64,000 nucleotides of DNA. Origin: Eubacteriales bacterium (GTDB taxonomy: Bacteria; Bacillota; Clostridia; Christensenellales; CAG-138). Shown piece after piece: positions 9,275 through 18,605 of the stretch (its first letter is position 1; the number at the start of each line of letters is the position of its first letter). A program made the position numbers and the translations under genes. The stretch lies in the NCBI GenBank assembly GCA_021373115.1, contig JAJFTI010000039.1, positions 38,411 to 102,410 of the forward strand, written 5' to 3'. The notes below the pieces were generated by a model. It was not told where the DNA came from, searched no databases, and was given only the letters and a program-made list of their open reading frames with translations.

Positions 9275-10887
9275 ATGCTTTCCTCCGCTGCTTTTTTCGC
9301 GCCGTCGCGATCCTTCACGAACCACGGACGCGGATTTACCCCGAATGCCAGCGCGCCATACGCCGCGTAGGGAAGGAACAGCGGCAGATAGCTCAGCGCG
9401 TATTTTGAGTTCGCCTCAAACAGAAGATGGAACAGCACGCCGCCGACAATTGCGATCGGCAGAATCAGTTGCTCCACGCTGCGCTTGCGCAGCAGGATCA
9501 GCAGCGACAGCGCAAAGCCGACATAGACGATCTGCTGGACGTAGCCCATCGCCTCTTCCAGAACGACGCCCGGCCAGCGGCCGTCATAGATGCTCTGCGC
9601 AAGCTTGCCGCGCTCGCCGTAGCTGTCGCATACCACGCTGACCCAGATGCTCTCGAGTGTCGGCTCGTTCCACTGCGAAGCGAACTTTTCCTGATAGAAA
9701 TCATAAGCCCCCTTCGGGTCGTCCGCAAAGCCCTGAACGCTTTCGGCAATGTCCTTCCGGTTCCGCTCGGAAATCGCTTCCAAATCGGTGCCGTAGGTAT
9801 AGTACATCTCCTTCGAATATCCGTTGTACCAGCCAGCCGCCATCCAGCTGTCCCGCATGCCCATCGCCATCCAGCTCGACATGGGATACCCCTTGCCAAA
9901 CGAAACGCCGATGCGATCCTCATAGGCCGCTTGCACGATTTTCGGCAGCGGCACGCACATGCCCAGCAGAATGACCGCCGCAACGAGCGATTTCCAGCCG
10001 CGCGTTTTAAGCGCCTGCAGCAAAAGCGTTATCGCAACGGCGGCGGCAACGATCCAGGCGTTCGGCTTCATATACACCGCAAGCGCGGCAAACAGCACGA
10101 ACAGCGGAATCTCACGTTTTTTACCGTTCTGCAGAAAACGTACCGCGAAATAAACGCTCCAGAGCGAAAACGAAAGCGCGGGAATCAGCCCGTAAATCCA
10201 GGTGCACGCCAGAATCGGCTGAACGCACACGCAGAGCAGTAAGAGCGTTAAAAACGTGATCCGGTTGTCATCGAAAAGCCGCTGTGTCGTGAGCAGCAGC
10301 GCACCGTAGCCGGAGACGAGAAGCAGCACATTAAAAATCGGAACGGCAATCAGCGTGCCCTGCTCGCCAAGCAGGCGCATTACCGTTTCCAAACAGCTTA
10401 AATACCCGAACTGATACGGAAACCGGACAAAATAGAAGTACTCATACCCCGTTGTATTCTGCAGTGCGGAAGGATCGCCCTTCACAAGACTCAGCGCGCT
10501 GGTAAAGAGCACGTCCTGATCGGAGATGGGAACCGCTTTCATCAAAAGCGACCAAACGACGCCAATCAGCGCAAGCGCGGCCAGCAGAACGATGGAAGCG
10601 CTCCTGACGAACCAGTCCGGCAGGCGTGTAATCCGCAGCGCGCGAAACAGCGCGAGCACAACCAGCGTAACGGCAAGGTTCAGCAGGATTGGATCGGCCT
10701 TTGCCAGAATATGCTGGCCTTCATAGAGCATTGGATCGATATAATTCGTCGTCGTCAGGCTTGTGTAAACGAACGCAAGCGCACAGACAAGCGCCGCAAC
10801 GAGCGCAAGCAGTTCCAGCATGCCCGCCGTGCGAATGGCTCCGCTTTTTGGATCCATCTCCCGCTCCAGCGGTTTTTGCGTCTCCAT
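9271..10887 (-). CDS. GT-C type membrane glycosyltransferase-like protein, paralog 1
   Basis: 538 residues, first gene of the operon. Acidic loop SDQDVLFTSALSLVKGD, FPYQFGYLSCL, KPNAWIVAAA and KGYPMSSWMAMGM match the family pattern; the C-terminal FHLLFEANSKYALSYLP segment is nearly shared with paralog 3 (FEAQSRYALSYLP). The true start is ATG 10887, which has CGGAGG 8 bases upstream; the open frame extends far upstream but that part is not protein-like. Three tandem copies suggest stepwise assembly of a branched envelope glycan by enzymes of related specificity, an inference. Confidence 0.75.
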   Translation of the reverse strand: METQKPLEREMDPKSGAIRTAGMLELLALVAALVCALAFVYTSLTTTNYIDPMLYEGQHILAKADPILLNLAVTLVVLALFRALRITRLPDWFVRSASIVLLAALALIGVVWSLLMKAVPISDQDVLFTSALSLVKGDPSALQNTTGYEYFYFVRFPYQFGYLSCLETVMRLLGEQGTLIAVPIFNVLLLVSGYGALLLTTQRLFDDNRITFLTLLLLCVCVQPILACTWIYGLIPALSFSLWSVYFAVRFLQNGKKREIPLFVLFAALAVYMKPNAWIVAAAVAITLLLQALKTRGWKSLVAAVILLGMCVPLPKIVQAAYEDRIGVSFGKGYPMSSWMAMGMRDSWMAAGWYNGYSKEMYYTYGTDLEAISERNRKDIAESVQGFADDPKGAYDFYQEKFASQWNEPTLESIWVSVVCDSYGERGKLAQSIYDGRWPGVVLEEAMGYVQQIVYVGFALSLLILLRKRSVEQLILPIAIVGGVLFHLLFEANSKYALSYLPLFLPYAAYGALAFGVNPRPWFVKDRDGAKKAAEESI

Positions 10888-10979
10888 GGTTTCGTCCTCC
10901 GGTTTTCCTTCGCGCGCAAGCGGAGCCGCCGGCGCGTTGCATTTTTTCCGTAATGCAGAAATGCTTTTGTTTCTTCCAA

Positions 10980-11008
10980 AGTATACATCCGCCGATAAGC
11001 GGGTACAA
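10980..11008 (-). promoter_or_regulatory. Predicted promoter of the GT-C operon
   Basis: Minus strand -35 TTGTAC (11008-11003), 17-base spacer, -10 TATACT (10985-10980), about 90 bases upstream of the first operon gene. Confidence 0.65.
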
Positions 11009-11023
11009 GACAGCGCAGTTCGT

Positions 11024-12034
11024 TCAGCGTCCGTTCCCGCGCGCAACCTTCGCGGCGCCAACCCCCGCCAGAACCGAGAGTGGCAGCGCCTGCATCCAGA
11101 TATCCGGATGGTTGACGGCGGGAATAAAATAGAACAAAGCGGCGCCCGCAACGGCAAAGAGCACCGGCAGCGCTGCATCCTCCCGGTGGAACAGCCAGCG
11201 GATGGATAGTAGCAGCATCCCCAAATCCAACGCGCGCAGCAGATGCGCGCCCAGCGTCTGCGCAAAGGCGGACGGCGCATACGCGTTGAGCGTAATCAGC
11301 GATTCCGGCAAGGGAAACGCCAGCTTTGTTGCCAGCCATGCCGCAACGGGCAGCGCCGCCATGAGTACGGCGGGCAGTATCCACGCGCCTCGCTTTCTCT
11401 TCGGCGCGAGAAGCACTGCCCCGATTCCCGCGCCCGCTCCGGCAAACGCCGCAAAGAGGTTTACCGCGCCGCCAAGCGCGAACCCAAGCGCCGCAAGATA
11501 GAGGAGCGAATTGGATGTTTGACGAACGGCGAGTACGGAAAGAAAGACGCCCGCCATCACCAGCGCGCGCATGAGTTCGTCCGAAAACGACGTTTCCGAT
11601 GCAATCAACCCGGGCAGGCAGGCGGCAAGCAGCAGCGCGGCAAGCAGCGTGCCGTCCGGCTTGGCATCCAGCTCGCGCGCGGTCAGCAGCGCAAAGGCGC
11701 TGCCAACGGCAAGGCAAATCCATCGTCCCAGCGCAAGCGCATCGTTTTTTGCGACGAACAAACCGTAAAGCGCAATTCCGGCGGGAAGCAGTACGGCACA
11801 GACAATCGAAAGCCAGTCCGGCAGGCGGACGATGCAAAGAAGCCGCAGCGCAAGCAGCACGCAAACGGCAACAATGAGCTCCTCGACGAACCGCCCCCAG
11901 CGGAAGGGATCGATGGTGACCGTCCCATAAATAAACCAGGCGGCAAGCACGATTCCCGCCACGCCCGCAACAACAGAAACGGAAGCGGTTGACGCGCGCG
12001 CGGCGGATTTTTTTGTCGAAGCCTTTTTTGCCAA
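11024..12034 (-). CDS. Uncharacterised polytopic membrane protein
   Basis: 336 residues: a basic, Lys/Ala/Ser-rich N-terminal tail of about 20 residues, then roughly nine to ten hydrophobic helices, ending in a short basic tail. I recognise no family motif. The start is TTG 12034 with AAAGGA upstream. It follows rsmG by 36 bases on the same strand, so it is probably the last gene of the mnmG-rsmG unit, yet it also precedes the GT-C operon and has a similar hydrophobic profile, which could mean a role in the same envelope pathway. Function unknown. Confidence 0.65.
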   Translation of the reverse strand: MAKKASTKKSAARASTASVSVVAGVAGIVLAAWFIYGTVTIDPFRWGRFVEELIVAVCVLLALRLLCIVRLPDWLSIVCAVLLPAGIALYGLFVAKNDALALGRWICLAVGSAFALLTARELDAKPDGTLLAALLLAACLPGLIASETSFSDELMRALVMAGVFLSVLAVRQTSNSLLYLAALGFALGGAVNLFAAFAGAGAGIGAVLLAPKRKRGAWILPAVLMAALPVAAWLATKLAFPLPESLITLNAYAPSAFAQTLGAHLLRALDLGMLLLSIRWLFHREDAALPVLFAVAGAALFYFIPAVNHPDIWMQALPLSVLAGVGAAKVARGNGR

Positions 12035-12070
12035 AGGAATCCTTTCCGGCGATAAACCGCAGTTGGAAGA

Positions 12071-12751
12071 TTACAGTGGATTCTTTGCGGGGGTTCCCGC
12101 CTTACGCGGGTATTGCTTGGGCGTTGGCGCAAGTTTCTTCAGCAAAACCAGCTCGCGAACGCCGTAATCGGCGGAAACGGCAATCCGCTTCGCCGAGGCA
12201 TGCAGCACGTTCAACGCATTCTGGCTCGCGGCAAATTCTTCCCCCGCGTCGCCTTTGTATGCGATACTGACTCCGCCGACCTTCACGAGCGGCAGCGTCA
12301 GTTCGCAGAGCACCGGCAGCGCGGAGACCGCGCGGGAAAGCGCCGCGTCGAACCGCTCGCGGTAGCGCGGGTTTTGCCCCGCGTCCTCCGCGCGCGCATG
12401 GACGCATTCCGCGGGCAAGTCCAGTTCCTTGAGCACCGCCTCCAGAAACACCAGCCGCTTTTGCAGGCTGTCCATCAGGGTCAGTTTTAGATCGGGGCGA
12501 ACGATCAACAACGGAATTCCGGGAAACCCCGCGCCGGTTCCAACATCCGCAACGCTCGCGCCCTTTGACAGATACGGCTCCGCGGCGAGCGAGTCGATGA
12601 AGTGCTTGTTGACTACGTCCTCCGGCTCCGTGATCGCGGTCAGGTTCACGCGCGTATTCCAGTCCACCAGCATTTCGTAATAGGTCGAAAACTGTTCCAG
12701 CTGCCTGGCGGTTAGTTCGGGACGCAATTTTGAAAGGATTTCCTGTATCAT
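12071..12751 (-). CDS. rsmG: 16S rRNA (guanine-527 N7) methyltransferase RsmG
   Basis: 226 residues with the SAM-binding motif VADVGTGAGFPGIPL and the RsmG-specific WNTRVNLTAITEPEDVVNKHFIDSL segment. It methylates G527 of 16S rRNA, and loss typically gives low-level streptomycin resistance. The start ATG overlaps the mnmG stop as ATGA, the classic mnmG-rsmG pairing near bacterial origins. Here the pair sits about 40 kb from parAB instead of beside it. Confidence 0.96.
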   Translation of the reverse strand: MIQEILSKLRPELTARQLEQFSTYYEMLVDWNTRVNLTAITEPEDVVNKHFIDSLAAEPYLSKGASVADVGTGAGFPGIPLLIVRPDLKLTLMDSLQKRLVFLEAVLKELDLPAECVHARAEDAGQNPRYRERFDAALSRAVSALPVLCELTLPLVKVGGVSIAYKGDAGEEFAASQNALNVLHASAKRIAVSADYGVRELVLLKKLAPTPKQYPRKAGTPAKNPL

Positions 12752-14640
12752 GCAGGCTCCTCCGTTTTTACGGCGGGAAACCCCCGCTTGAGGTAGATCA
12801 GCAGCACGTTCACGTCTGCGGGCGTTACCCCGGAGATGCGGCTCGCCATACCGATATTCGCGGGTTTCTGTTTGTTCAGCTTCTGCCGCGCTTCCAGCCG
12901 CAAGCCGTCCAGCGTCAAATAATCGACGTTCTGCGGAAGCGGGGTGTCCTCCAGTGCGCGGTTTCGCGCAACCTGATCGAGCTGCTTTTGAATGTATCCG
13001 TCGTAGCGCGCAAGGGTTTCGACACGCTCCTCCGCCTCCCAGTCCAGTGGCGTGAGCGAATGGAAAATCGACAGCAAATCCGTATAGCGAATGTTCGCGC
13101 GCTTGAGCAGGTCAAAGAGCTTTACCCCGTTCTGCGGAACGCTCTCGCCCCGTTCGGTCAGGAGCTGACGGAGCGCCTCGTTCGGCGGAACCAATTGATC
13201 CAGCGAGTCGAGCGCGGATTGCACCCGCTCCCGCTTGCGGGCGAGCAGTTCCTTTCGTTCCGGAGAAATCAGCCCCGTTCGGAGCGCTTTTTCGGTCAAT
13301 CGCTCGTCCGCGTTGTCCTGCCGCAGCAGCAGACGGTATTCGCACCGCGAGGTCATCATCCGGTAGGGTTCCGGCGTGCCTTTCACGGAGAGATCGTCCA
13401 CAAGCACGCCGAGGTAGGCTTCGTCCCGGCCCAGCGTCAGCGGTTCTTCCCCGCGGCAGTAGAGCGCGGCGTTGATGCCCGCGAGCAGGCCCTGCGCGGC
13501 GGCTTCCTCATACCCGCTCGTTCCGTTGATCTGTCCCGCGCAATATAGGCCCGGTACGGCGCGGATGTTCAGCATATGATTCAGCGCGGTGGGATCGATG
13601 CAGTCGTACTCAATCGCGTAGCCGAGGCGCATCACTTCGCAGCGGTGCAAACCCGGCATGGAACGCAGCATTTGAATCTGTACATCGCCGGGCAGGCTCG
13701 TGCTCATGCCCTGGACGTACATCTCGTTCGTTGTTCGCCCTTCCGGCTCAATAAAGATCTGGTGCCGCTCCTTATCCGCAAAGCGGACAATCTTGTCCTC
13801 AATGCTGGGGCAGTAGCGCGTTCCTGTGGCGTGGATCTTGCCGCTGTACATTGCCGAGCGGTGCAGGTTTTCCTGAATGATCCGGTGCGTCTGTGCGTTC
13901 GTATAGGTCAGGTAGCAGGGCGTTTGCTCGCGCTCCAGCCGTCCGTTCAAAAACGAGAATGCAGGCATTGGCACGTCGCCGTCCTGCCGCTCCATTTCAT
14001 CATAATCAAGCGAAAGCCCGTTTACCCGCGCGGGTGTACCCGTTTTAAACCGCTGGAGCGGTACGCCGAGCTCCGCCAGTGCATCCGAGAGCGTTTCCGA
14101 ACGCAGGAGCCCCGCGGGGCCGCTGTTGCGCGAGAAATCACCGATTAAAATCCGGCTTTTCATATAGACGCCGGAGCAGACCACCGCCGCCCGGCAAACG
14201 TAAGAAAATCCTTCCGCCGTCTCCACGCCGGAAATACGCCCGCCTTCGGTCAGAAACCGGCTCGCCTCGCCCTGCGCGAGCGTCAGATTCGGCTGCTGCT
14301 CCATGGCGCGCTTCACGCGCTCGTGGTAGCGGCGCTTGTCCATCTGCGCGCGGAGCGAATGCACTGCCGGGCCTTTGCCGGTATTGAGCATGCGCATCTG
14401 AATCAGCGTGTCATCCGCGGCAAGCCCCATCTCGCCGCCCAAAGCGTCGATTTCGCGGACGAGATGCCCCTTTCCGGTGCCTCCAATGGCAGGATTGCAG
14501 GGCATAAGCCCCACCGAGTCCAAATTCAAGGTAATCATCAGCGTTTTTTGCCCCATTCGGGCAGAAGCCAGCGCGGCTTCCACGCCCGCGTGGCCCGCGC
14601 CGATGACGACGATATCGTATTGCTGCGTGCTTGCTGTCAT
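12748..14640 (-). CDS. mnmG: tRNA uridine-5-carboxymethylaminomethyl modification enzyme MnmG (GidA)
   Basis: 630 residues, the usual MnmG length. FAD-binding GAGHAG at residues 14-19, the GGTGKGHLVREIDALGGEMG family segment, and the C-terminal helical region ending SRISGVTPADVNVLLIYL. With MnmE it installs the cmnm5 group on wobble U34 of tRNAs. ATG 14640 is chosen because the sequence before it is not MnmG-like; its ribosome binding site (GGGATG) is weak. Promoter at 14704-14732. Upstream gene is divergent. Confidence 0.97.
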   Translation of the reverse strand: MTASTQQYDIVVIGAGHAGVEAALASARMGQKTLMITLNLDSVGLMPCNPAIGGTGKGHLVREIDALGGEMGLAADDTLIQMRMLNTGKGPAVHSLRAQMDKRRYHERVKRAMEQQPNLTLAQGEASRFLTEGGRISGVETAEGFSYVCRAAVVCSGVYMKSRILIGDFSRNSGPAGLLRSETLSDALAELGVPLQRFKTGTPARVNGLSLDYDEMERQDGDVPMPAFSFLNGRLEREQTPCYLTYTNAQTHRIIQENLHRSAMYSGKIHATGTRYCPSIEDKIVRFADKERHQIFIEPEGRTTNEMYVQGMSTSLPGDVQIQMLRSMPGLHRCEVMRLGYAIEYDCIDPTALNHMLNIRAVPGLYCAGQINGTSGYEEAAAQGLLAGINAALYCRGEEPLTLGRDEAYLGVLVDDLSVKGTPEPYRMMTSRCEYRLLLRQDNADERLTEKALRTGLISPERKELLARKRERVQSALDSLDQLVPPNEALRQLLTERGESVPQNGVKLFDLLKRANIRYTDLLSIFHSLTPLDWEAEERVETLARYDGYIQKQLDQVARNRALEDTPLPQNVDYLTLDGLRLEARQKLNKQKPANIGMASRISGVTPADVNVLLIYLKRGFPAVKTEEPA

Positions 14641-14703
14641 TCTTAGTGTTTCATCCCTATCCGTGCGGCGGCAGGCCAAGACTTTCGCGCCTTACACACG
14701 CGC

Positions 14704-14732
14704 ATTTTACCACACAAGGCCAATCCCCGCAA
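14704..14732 (-). promoter_or_regulatory. Predicted promoter of mnmG-rsmG
   Basis: Minus strand -35 TTGCGG (14732-14727), 17-base spacer, -10 TAAAAT (14709-14704), about 64 bases before the mnmG start. Confidence 0.6.
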
Positions 14733-14753
14733 CGCGGCGGGCAGTTACGAAAC

Positions 14754-14784
14754 TTGCCCGCGATTCCCCGTAGTATGGTATACT
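14754..14784 (+). promoter_or_regulatory. Predicted promoter of the YhaM-like gene
   Basis: -35 TTGCCC (14754-14759) and an extended -10 TGGTATACT (-10 at 14779-14784); the spacer is 19 bases, long for sigma-A, and the TG extension may compensate. Confidence 0.55.
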
Positions 14785-14829
14785 GATAAAAATTAAAGGA
14801 ACGGGCATCTGAACAAGGGGGAAAATTCC

Positions 14830-15807
14830 ATGAGTCGCATGCGGTTACTCAACGAAAGCAGCGGATCGTCGTTTGAAGGCTATTGCATCGTCAAGAGCGT
14901 CAGCGTCAAGACCAACATCAAGGGCACGGAGTACCTTGACTTCATCTTCGCGGACTGCGAGGGCGAGTGCGCCGCCAAACTCTGGGATTACAACAAGGAG
15001 TTGCACGGCGTGTACGACGCAAACGACGTCGTCAAGGTGCGCGGCTCCATCACCCTCTGGAAGGATACCGAACAGCTCAAGATCGACAAAATCCGTCGCG
15101 TCACACCGGAGGATTCCGTCGATATGGCAAAACTTTTACCTTGCGCGCCGTTCGATCCGGAATGGCTCTACGACGAGCTCTTTTCGCTCGCCGAGCGATT
15201 TTCGGACGACGACCTGCGGCGGCTCGTGCAATACCTGCTGCGCGAAAACAAGGAAAAACTCCTGTTCTATCCCGCGGCGGTCAAGCTGCATCACGCAACG
15301 CGCGGGGGACTATTGCACCACACCTGGACGCTGACGAAGCTCGCTAAATCTGTGCTCGAAATCTACCCCGCCCTGGATGGTGATCTCGTGTATGCCGGCA
15401 TGATCCTGCACGACATCGGCAAGCTCAAAGAGCTGGACACCGGCGAACTGGGCATTGCGAGCGGCTACACCGCGGCCGGTCAGCTTGTCGGCCACATCTC
15501 CATCGGCATTTCGGATGTCGCCGCCGCCTGCGAACTGCTTGGCGTGCCGGAAGAAACGGCGATGCTGATCGAGCACATGCTGCTTGCGCACCACGGCCAG
15601 GCGGAATTTGGCAGCCCGAAACTGCCGATGTTTCCGGAAGCGGAGGTGCTCGCGGAAATCGACCTCCTGGACAGCAAGATGTATGAAATGTTCGACGCGC
15701 TCTCCGGCGTTTCCGTCGGCGCGTTTTCCGAGCGGCAGTGGGCGCTGGACAACCGCCAGATCTATTGCCACGGACACGGGCACCTGAAAAAAGGAGAGAG
15801 CAAGTAA
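14830..15807 (+). CDS. YhaM-type 3'-5' exoribonuclease (OB fold + HD domain)
   Basis: 325 residues. The N-terminal third is an OB nucleic-acid-binding fold (KTNIKGTEYLDFIFADCEGECAAKLWD). The rest is an HD hydrolase domain with the metal ligands visible as LLHHTWTL, ILHDIGKLKEL and IEHMLLAHHG. YhaM enzymes trim RNA 3' ends and can also degrade DNA with Mn2+. Monocistronic: own promoter upstream, terminator right after. A GGGG site precedes the ATG. Overall length matches B. subtilis YhaM (about 314 aa). Confidence 0.88.
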   Translation: MSRMRLLNESSGSSFEGYCIVKSVSVKTNIKGTEYLDFIFADCEGECAAKLWDYNKELHGVYDANDVVKVRGSITLWKDTEQLKIDKIRRVTPEDSVDMAKLLPCAPFDPEWLYDELFSLAERFSDDDLRRLVQYLLRENKEKLLFYPAAVKLHHATRGGLLHHTWTLTKLAKSVLEIYPALDGDLVYAGMILHDIGKLKELDTGELGIASGYTAAGQLVGHISIGISDVAAACELLGVPEETAMLIEHMLLAHHGQAEFGSPKLPMFPEAEVLAEIDLLDSKMYEMFDALSGVSVGAFSERQWALDNRQIYCHGHGHLKKGESK

Positions 15808-15819
15808 ATTCTATCGCAA

Positions 15820-15846
15820 GCGCCCGGCAAAAGCCGGGCGTTCTTC
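15820..15846 (+). terminator. Intrinsic terminator after the YhaM-like gene
   Basis: Perfect stem CGCCCGGC / GCCGGGCG with an AAAA loop followed by TTCTTC. Confidence 0.75.
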
Positions 15847-15871
15847 ATCGATCAATTGCTCCGTATACTCG

Positions 15872-17218
15872 TTATTTCTTCTCTTTCCGACTGCGTAAGA
15901 TCGCGATCACGACAATTACGATTGCGGCAACGCCGATTGCAAGAAGCAGAATGGCTCCGCTTTCCAGAGCAGGCGCGGGTTTCGTCCTGGATTGATCCGG
16001 CACAGGCGTTTCCGCCAACGGCGTTTTCGTTGGAACGGACGAAGCAGAGATGATCGGGGTTTCTTCGCCGCGCGCTTCGGCCAGAATCGCGTCCAGTTCC
16101 CCCTGCGAAATCTGCTGAATCGGGTAGCCGTTCCATTCCGTTTCGCCGTTTGGCGCCCATTCGTCGGCATAGGCGGCGGTGTAATAGAGGGTTGGGTATG
16201 GGATAACTTTGCCGTTTGGATCATACAGACGCGTGATAAAGCTCTTTCCGTCCGGTGTTTTTTCGGTCTCGCCGAAAAGAGATTTACCAATCGATATAGG
16301 CACTCCTTGTGTGAAAACCAGTTTCCTGATGTTCTCGCAAGCGTCGAAAGCACCGTTTTCTATGCTTAACTGATCCGAATGGAAGATAAGGGAGGTGAGC
16401 TTGCTACAATGTGCAAACGCTTGGTTCTCGACCAACCTCAATGACGGCGAAAATTCGACCGTTTGAAAGGCATCGCAGCCCCAGAAACTGTTACCATAAA
16501 TCGTATCGAGTTGCATATTATGAAACGGTAGGGTTTCAAGATGAATACATGCATCAAATGCGGCAGCACCTATCTCTTTCACATTTGGGCCGAAGTTTAC
16601 GTGGTTCAATGATGTACAATGATCAAATGCACCAACGCCGATCGACGTAACTGTGCTCGGCAAGGCAATAGATTCCAAACTGTCGCAGTTATTAAAGCAA
16701 AATTCTCCAATGCTAGCAACACCCTTCGGTATCATAATGGTCTTTAGCGCACTGCAATCATTGAACGCATACATGCCTATATATTCAATATAGCTCGGCA
16801 GGTCGCCGATCACGGAACGTTTTTGATTCTGCTTTACATTCGCCGCGCCGAACAGTGTTATTGTCGTCTTGTTTACAACCCAGTCATGGTCAATGACGTA
16901 GCTCTGGTTCCCTTCTTCAACTGTTGTGTTGGATGGACTATAATTGTAAATATAGTCATTGATCGCGATATCGGTAACGTCTTTGCCGATGATGACGCGA
17001 TCAACGTTGCTGACGGGGATTTCTTGACTCGCATCCGACAATACCTCTTCATAGTACAGAAAATTGGCGAGCCCTTGATTTGATAGAATTGTCAACTCGC
17101 CATCCCGATAAAACCAGCCGTCGCCTTCTTCAAAGTCGCTTTCGGCATAGGAGAAAGCAGGCACTGCAAAAGCCAGCAGGACGAGCAAAACGACGATCAT
17201 TCTTTTCAGCAGTTTCAC
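15872..17218 (-). CDS. BspA-type leucine-rich-repeat surface protein B
   Basis: 448 residues. N-terminal signal peptide (basic KLLKR, hydrophobic core, cut after FSYA), then LRR_5/BspA repeats of about 23 residues (pattern I..YAF..CS.L..I.IP..V..IG) between about residues 140 and 310, a Thr/Pro linker, and one C-terminal helix followed by RSRKEKK, giving a membrane-anchored extracellular protein. The start is GTG 17218, with GAGG 7 bases upstream. The C-terminal third is almost identical to the next gene upstream, showing recent tandem duplication. BspA-type proteins often bind host or bacterial surfaces; the partner is unknown. Confidence 0.8.
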   Translation of the reverse strand: MKLLKRMIVVLLVLLAFAVPAFSYAESDFEEGDGWFYRDGELTILSNQGLANFLYYEEVLSDASQEIPVSNVDRVIIGKDVTDIAINDYIYNYSPSNTTVEEGNQSYVIDHDWVVNKTTITLFGAANVKQNQKRSVIGDLPSYIEYIGMYAFNDCSALKTIMIPKGVASIGEFCFNNCDSLESIALPSTVTSIGVGAFDHCTSLNHVNFGPNVKEIGAAAFDACIHLETLPFHNMQLDTIYGNSFWGCDAFQTVEFSPSLRLVENQAFAHCSKLTSLIFHSDQLSIENGAFDACENIRKLVFTQGVPISIGKSLFGETEKTPDGKSFITRLYDPNGKVIPYPTLYYTAAYADEWAPNGETEWNGYPIQQISQGELDAILAEARGEETPIISASSVPTKTPLAETPVPDQSRTKPAPALESGAILLLAIGVAAIVIVVIAILRSRKEKK

Positions 17219-17590
17219 AGGACATCCTCGCTTGTTTATAACGATATCGAAATTGTTATTTCTTCTCTTTCCGGCTGCGTAAGATCGCAATCACGACAAC
17301 CGCGATTGCCATTAAACCGACTGCAACAAGAAGGATTGTTCCGGCTCCCATATCAGATATTGGTTTCGAGTTGGATCCTTCCGGTATCGGGGTTTCCGTC
17401 TGCGGTATTTCGGTTGGCAAGAACGAGGCGGAGATCGCAGGGGCTTCTTCGCCGCGCGCTTCCGCTAAGATTGCGTCCAGTTCCTCCTGCGAAATCTGCT
17501 GGATCGGGTAACCGTTCCATTCCGTTTCGCCGTTTGGCGCCCATTCGGCGGCATAGGCGGCGGTGTAATAGAGCGTCGGGTAGGGGATGG
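15872..17590. repeat. Direct repeat from tandem LRR gene duplication
   Basis: DNA encoding the C-terminal third of the two LRR proteins is repeated: about 15,872-16,210 matches 17,256-17,590, with long near-identical runs around 16,085-16,200 and 17,465-17,580. Repeats of this size can recombine and delete one gene. Confidence 0.7.
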
Positions 17591-18605
17591 TCTCGCCGCG
17601 TCTGTTTGAAGAATCGGAGATGTAGCCTTTTCCATCCGGAGTTTCACCTTGTTCGCCGAACAGAGTCTCTCCAAAAGAACTTGGGACGCCCTTTGTGAAA
17701 ACGAGTCGATTTAGTTTATCACATGCATAAAATGCTTCATCCTCTATAACCAAATTTTCAGAATTTATTATCAATGTATGCAGTTCATAGCAAATACGCA
17801 AAGCGATGGATTCTATACAATAAACTGATTCGGGTAACTCGAGTATCTGAATTTTGAAACAAGCTCCAAAACAGTCTTCGCTAATCCGACCAATTCGTGT
17901 ATCACTGATATTCGGACTGTTTAGGTTCAGACAACGATCAAACGTACCATAACCGGTATGGATCAGATGGGTCGGCAAATGGATTGTTTCTAGTGACTCA
18001 CAATCGGCAAAAGCGCGATCCCCAAGCGTATGAAGTCCATCCGGCAATTCTATTGTTTGTAAACTTTGGCATAACCAGAATGCCGCTTCCTGTATCTCCT
18101 TTACGCCGGCAGGGATGTCGATGCGAATCAAGACTCTGCGTTCGGAAATTGCATATGGACCGATGGCCTCAATATAGGAGGGAAGGTTGTCAATGACGGT
18201 AGCATTTTGCGATTCTTTTATGTTAGCTGCACCGAACAAGGTGTTTGTTGCTTTATTCACGATCCATCCGTTATCATTGGCAAAGCAAAGATTGCCATCT
18301 TCGATGATCGTTTTGGATGGCGCATAATCTCCAACCGCCTGATCGATAGCAAGATCGGTAACGTCCTTTCCGATCACAAGGGTAGTCACATCCTGAACAG
18401 TATGCTTATATCTTGGCAGTTGGGTAACAGGGTCTTCGTTATTGATGAAATCCGCAAGCGCGTTGTTTTTTATAATCTTCAACTCGCCATTCTGATAAAT
18501 CCATCCATCGCCTTCTTCATAGTCGCTTTCGGCGAGGGAGAGCGAGGGAATCATGATCAGTGCAGTAAAAAGAATGATCATAATCCACGAACCTATTTTT
18601 CTCAT
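17256..18605 (-). CDS. BspA-type leucine-rich-repeat surface protein A
   Basis: 449 residues with the same plan as its neighbour: signal peptide ending LSLA, an SDYEEGDGW(I/F)Y opening motif, LRR_5 repeats (for example AFADCESLETIHLP), a Ser/Pro/Thr linker and a C-terminal membrane helix with RSRKEKK. The repeat region has diverged from protein B while the ends have not, which fits different ligands on a common anchor. GGGAGG precedes ATG 18605, which overlaps the stop of the peptidase gene upstream as ATGA; the three genes form one transcription unit. Confidence 0.8.
   Translation of the reverse strand: MRKIGSWIMIILFTALIMIPSLSLAESDYEEGDGWIYQNGELKIIKNNALADFINNEDPVTQLPRYKHTVQDVTTLVIGKDVTDLAIDQAVGDYAPSKTIIEDGNLCFANDNGWIVNKATNTLFGAANIKESQNATVIDNLPSYIEAIGPYAISERRVLIRIDIPAGVKEIQEAAFWLCQSLQTIELPDGLHTLGDRAFADCESLETIHLPTHLIHTGYGTFDRCLNLNSPNISDTRIGRISEDCFGACFKIQILELPESVYCIESIALRICYELHTLIINSENLVIEDEAFYACDKLNRLVFTKGVPSSFGETLFGEQGETPDGKGYISDSSNRRGETIPYPTLYYTAAYAAEWAPNGETEWNGYPIQQISQEELDAILAEARGEEAPAISASFLPTEIPQTETPIPEGSNSKPISDMGAGTILLVAVGLMAIAVVVIAILRSRKEKK

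Noticed and set aside
8222..9370. Plus-strand frame of 382 codons
   Set aside because: Antisense to a GT-C gene; very Arg/Gln/Asp-rich.
10888..11280. N-terminal extension of the first GT-C gene
   Set aside because: In-frame but Cys/Arg-rich, overlaps the upstream membrane protein gene, and a strong ribosome binding site marks ATG 10887.
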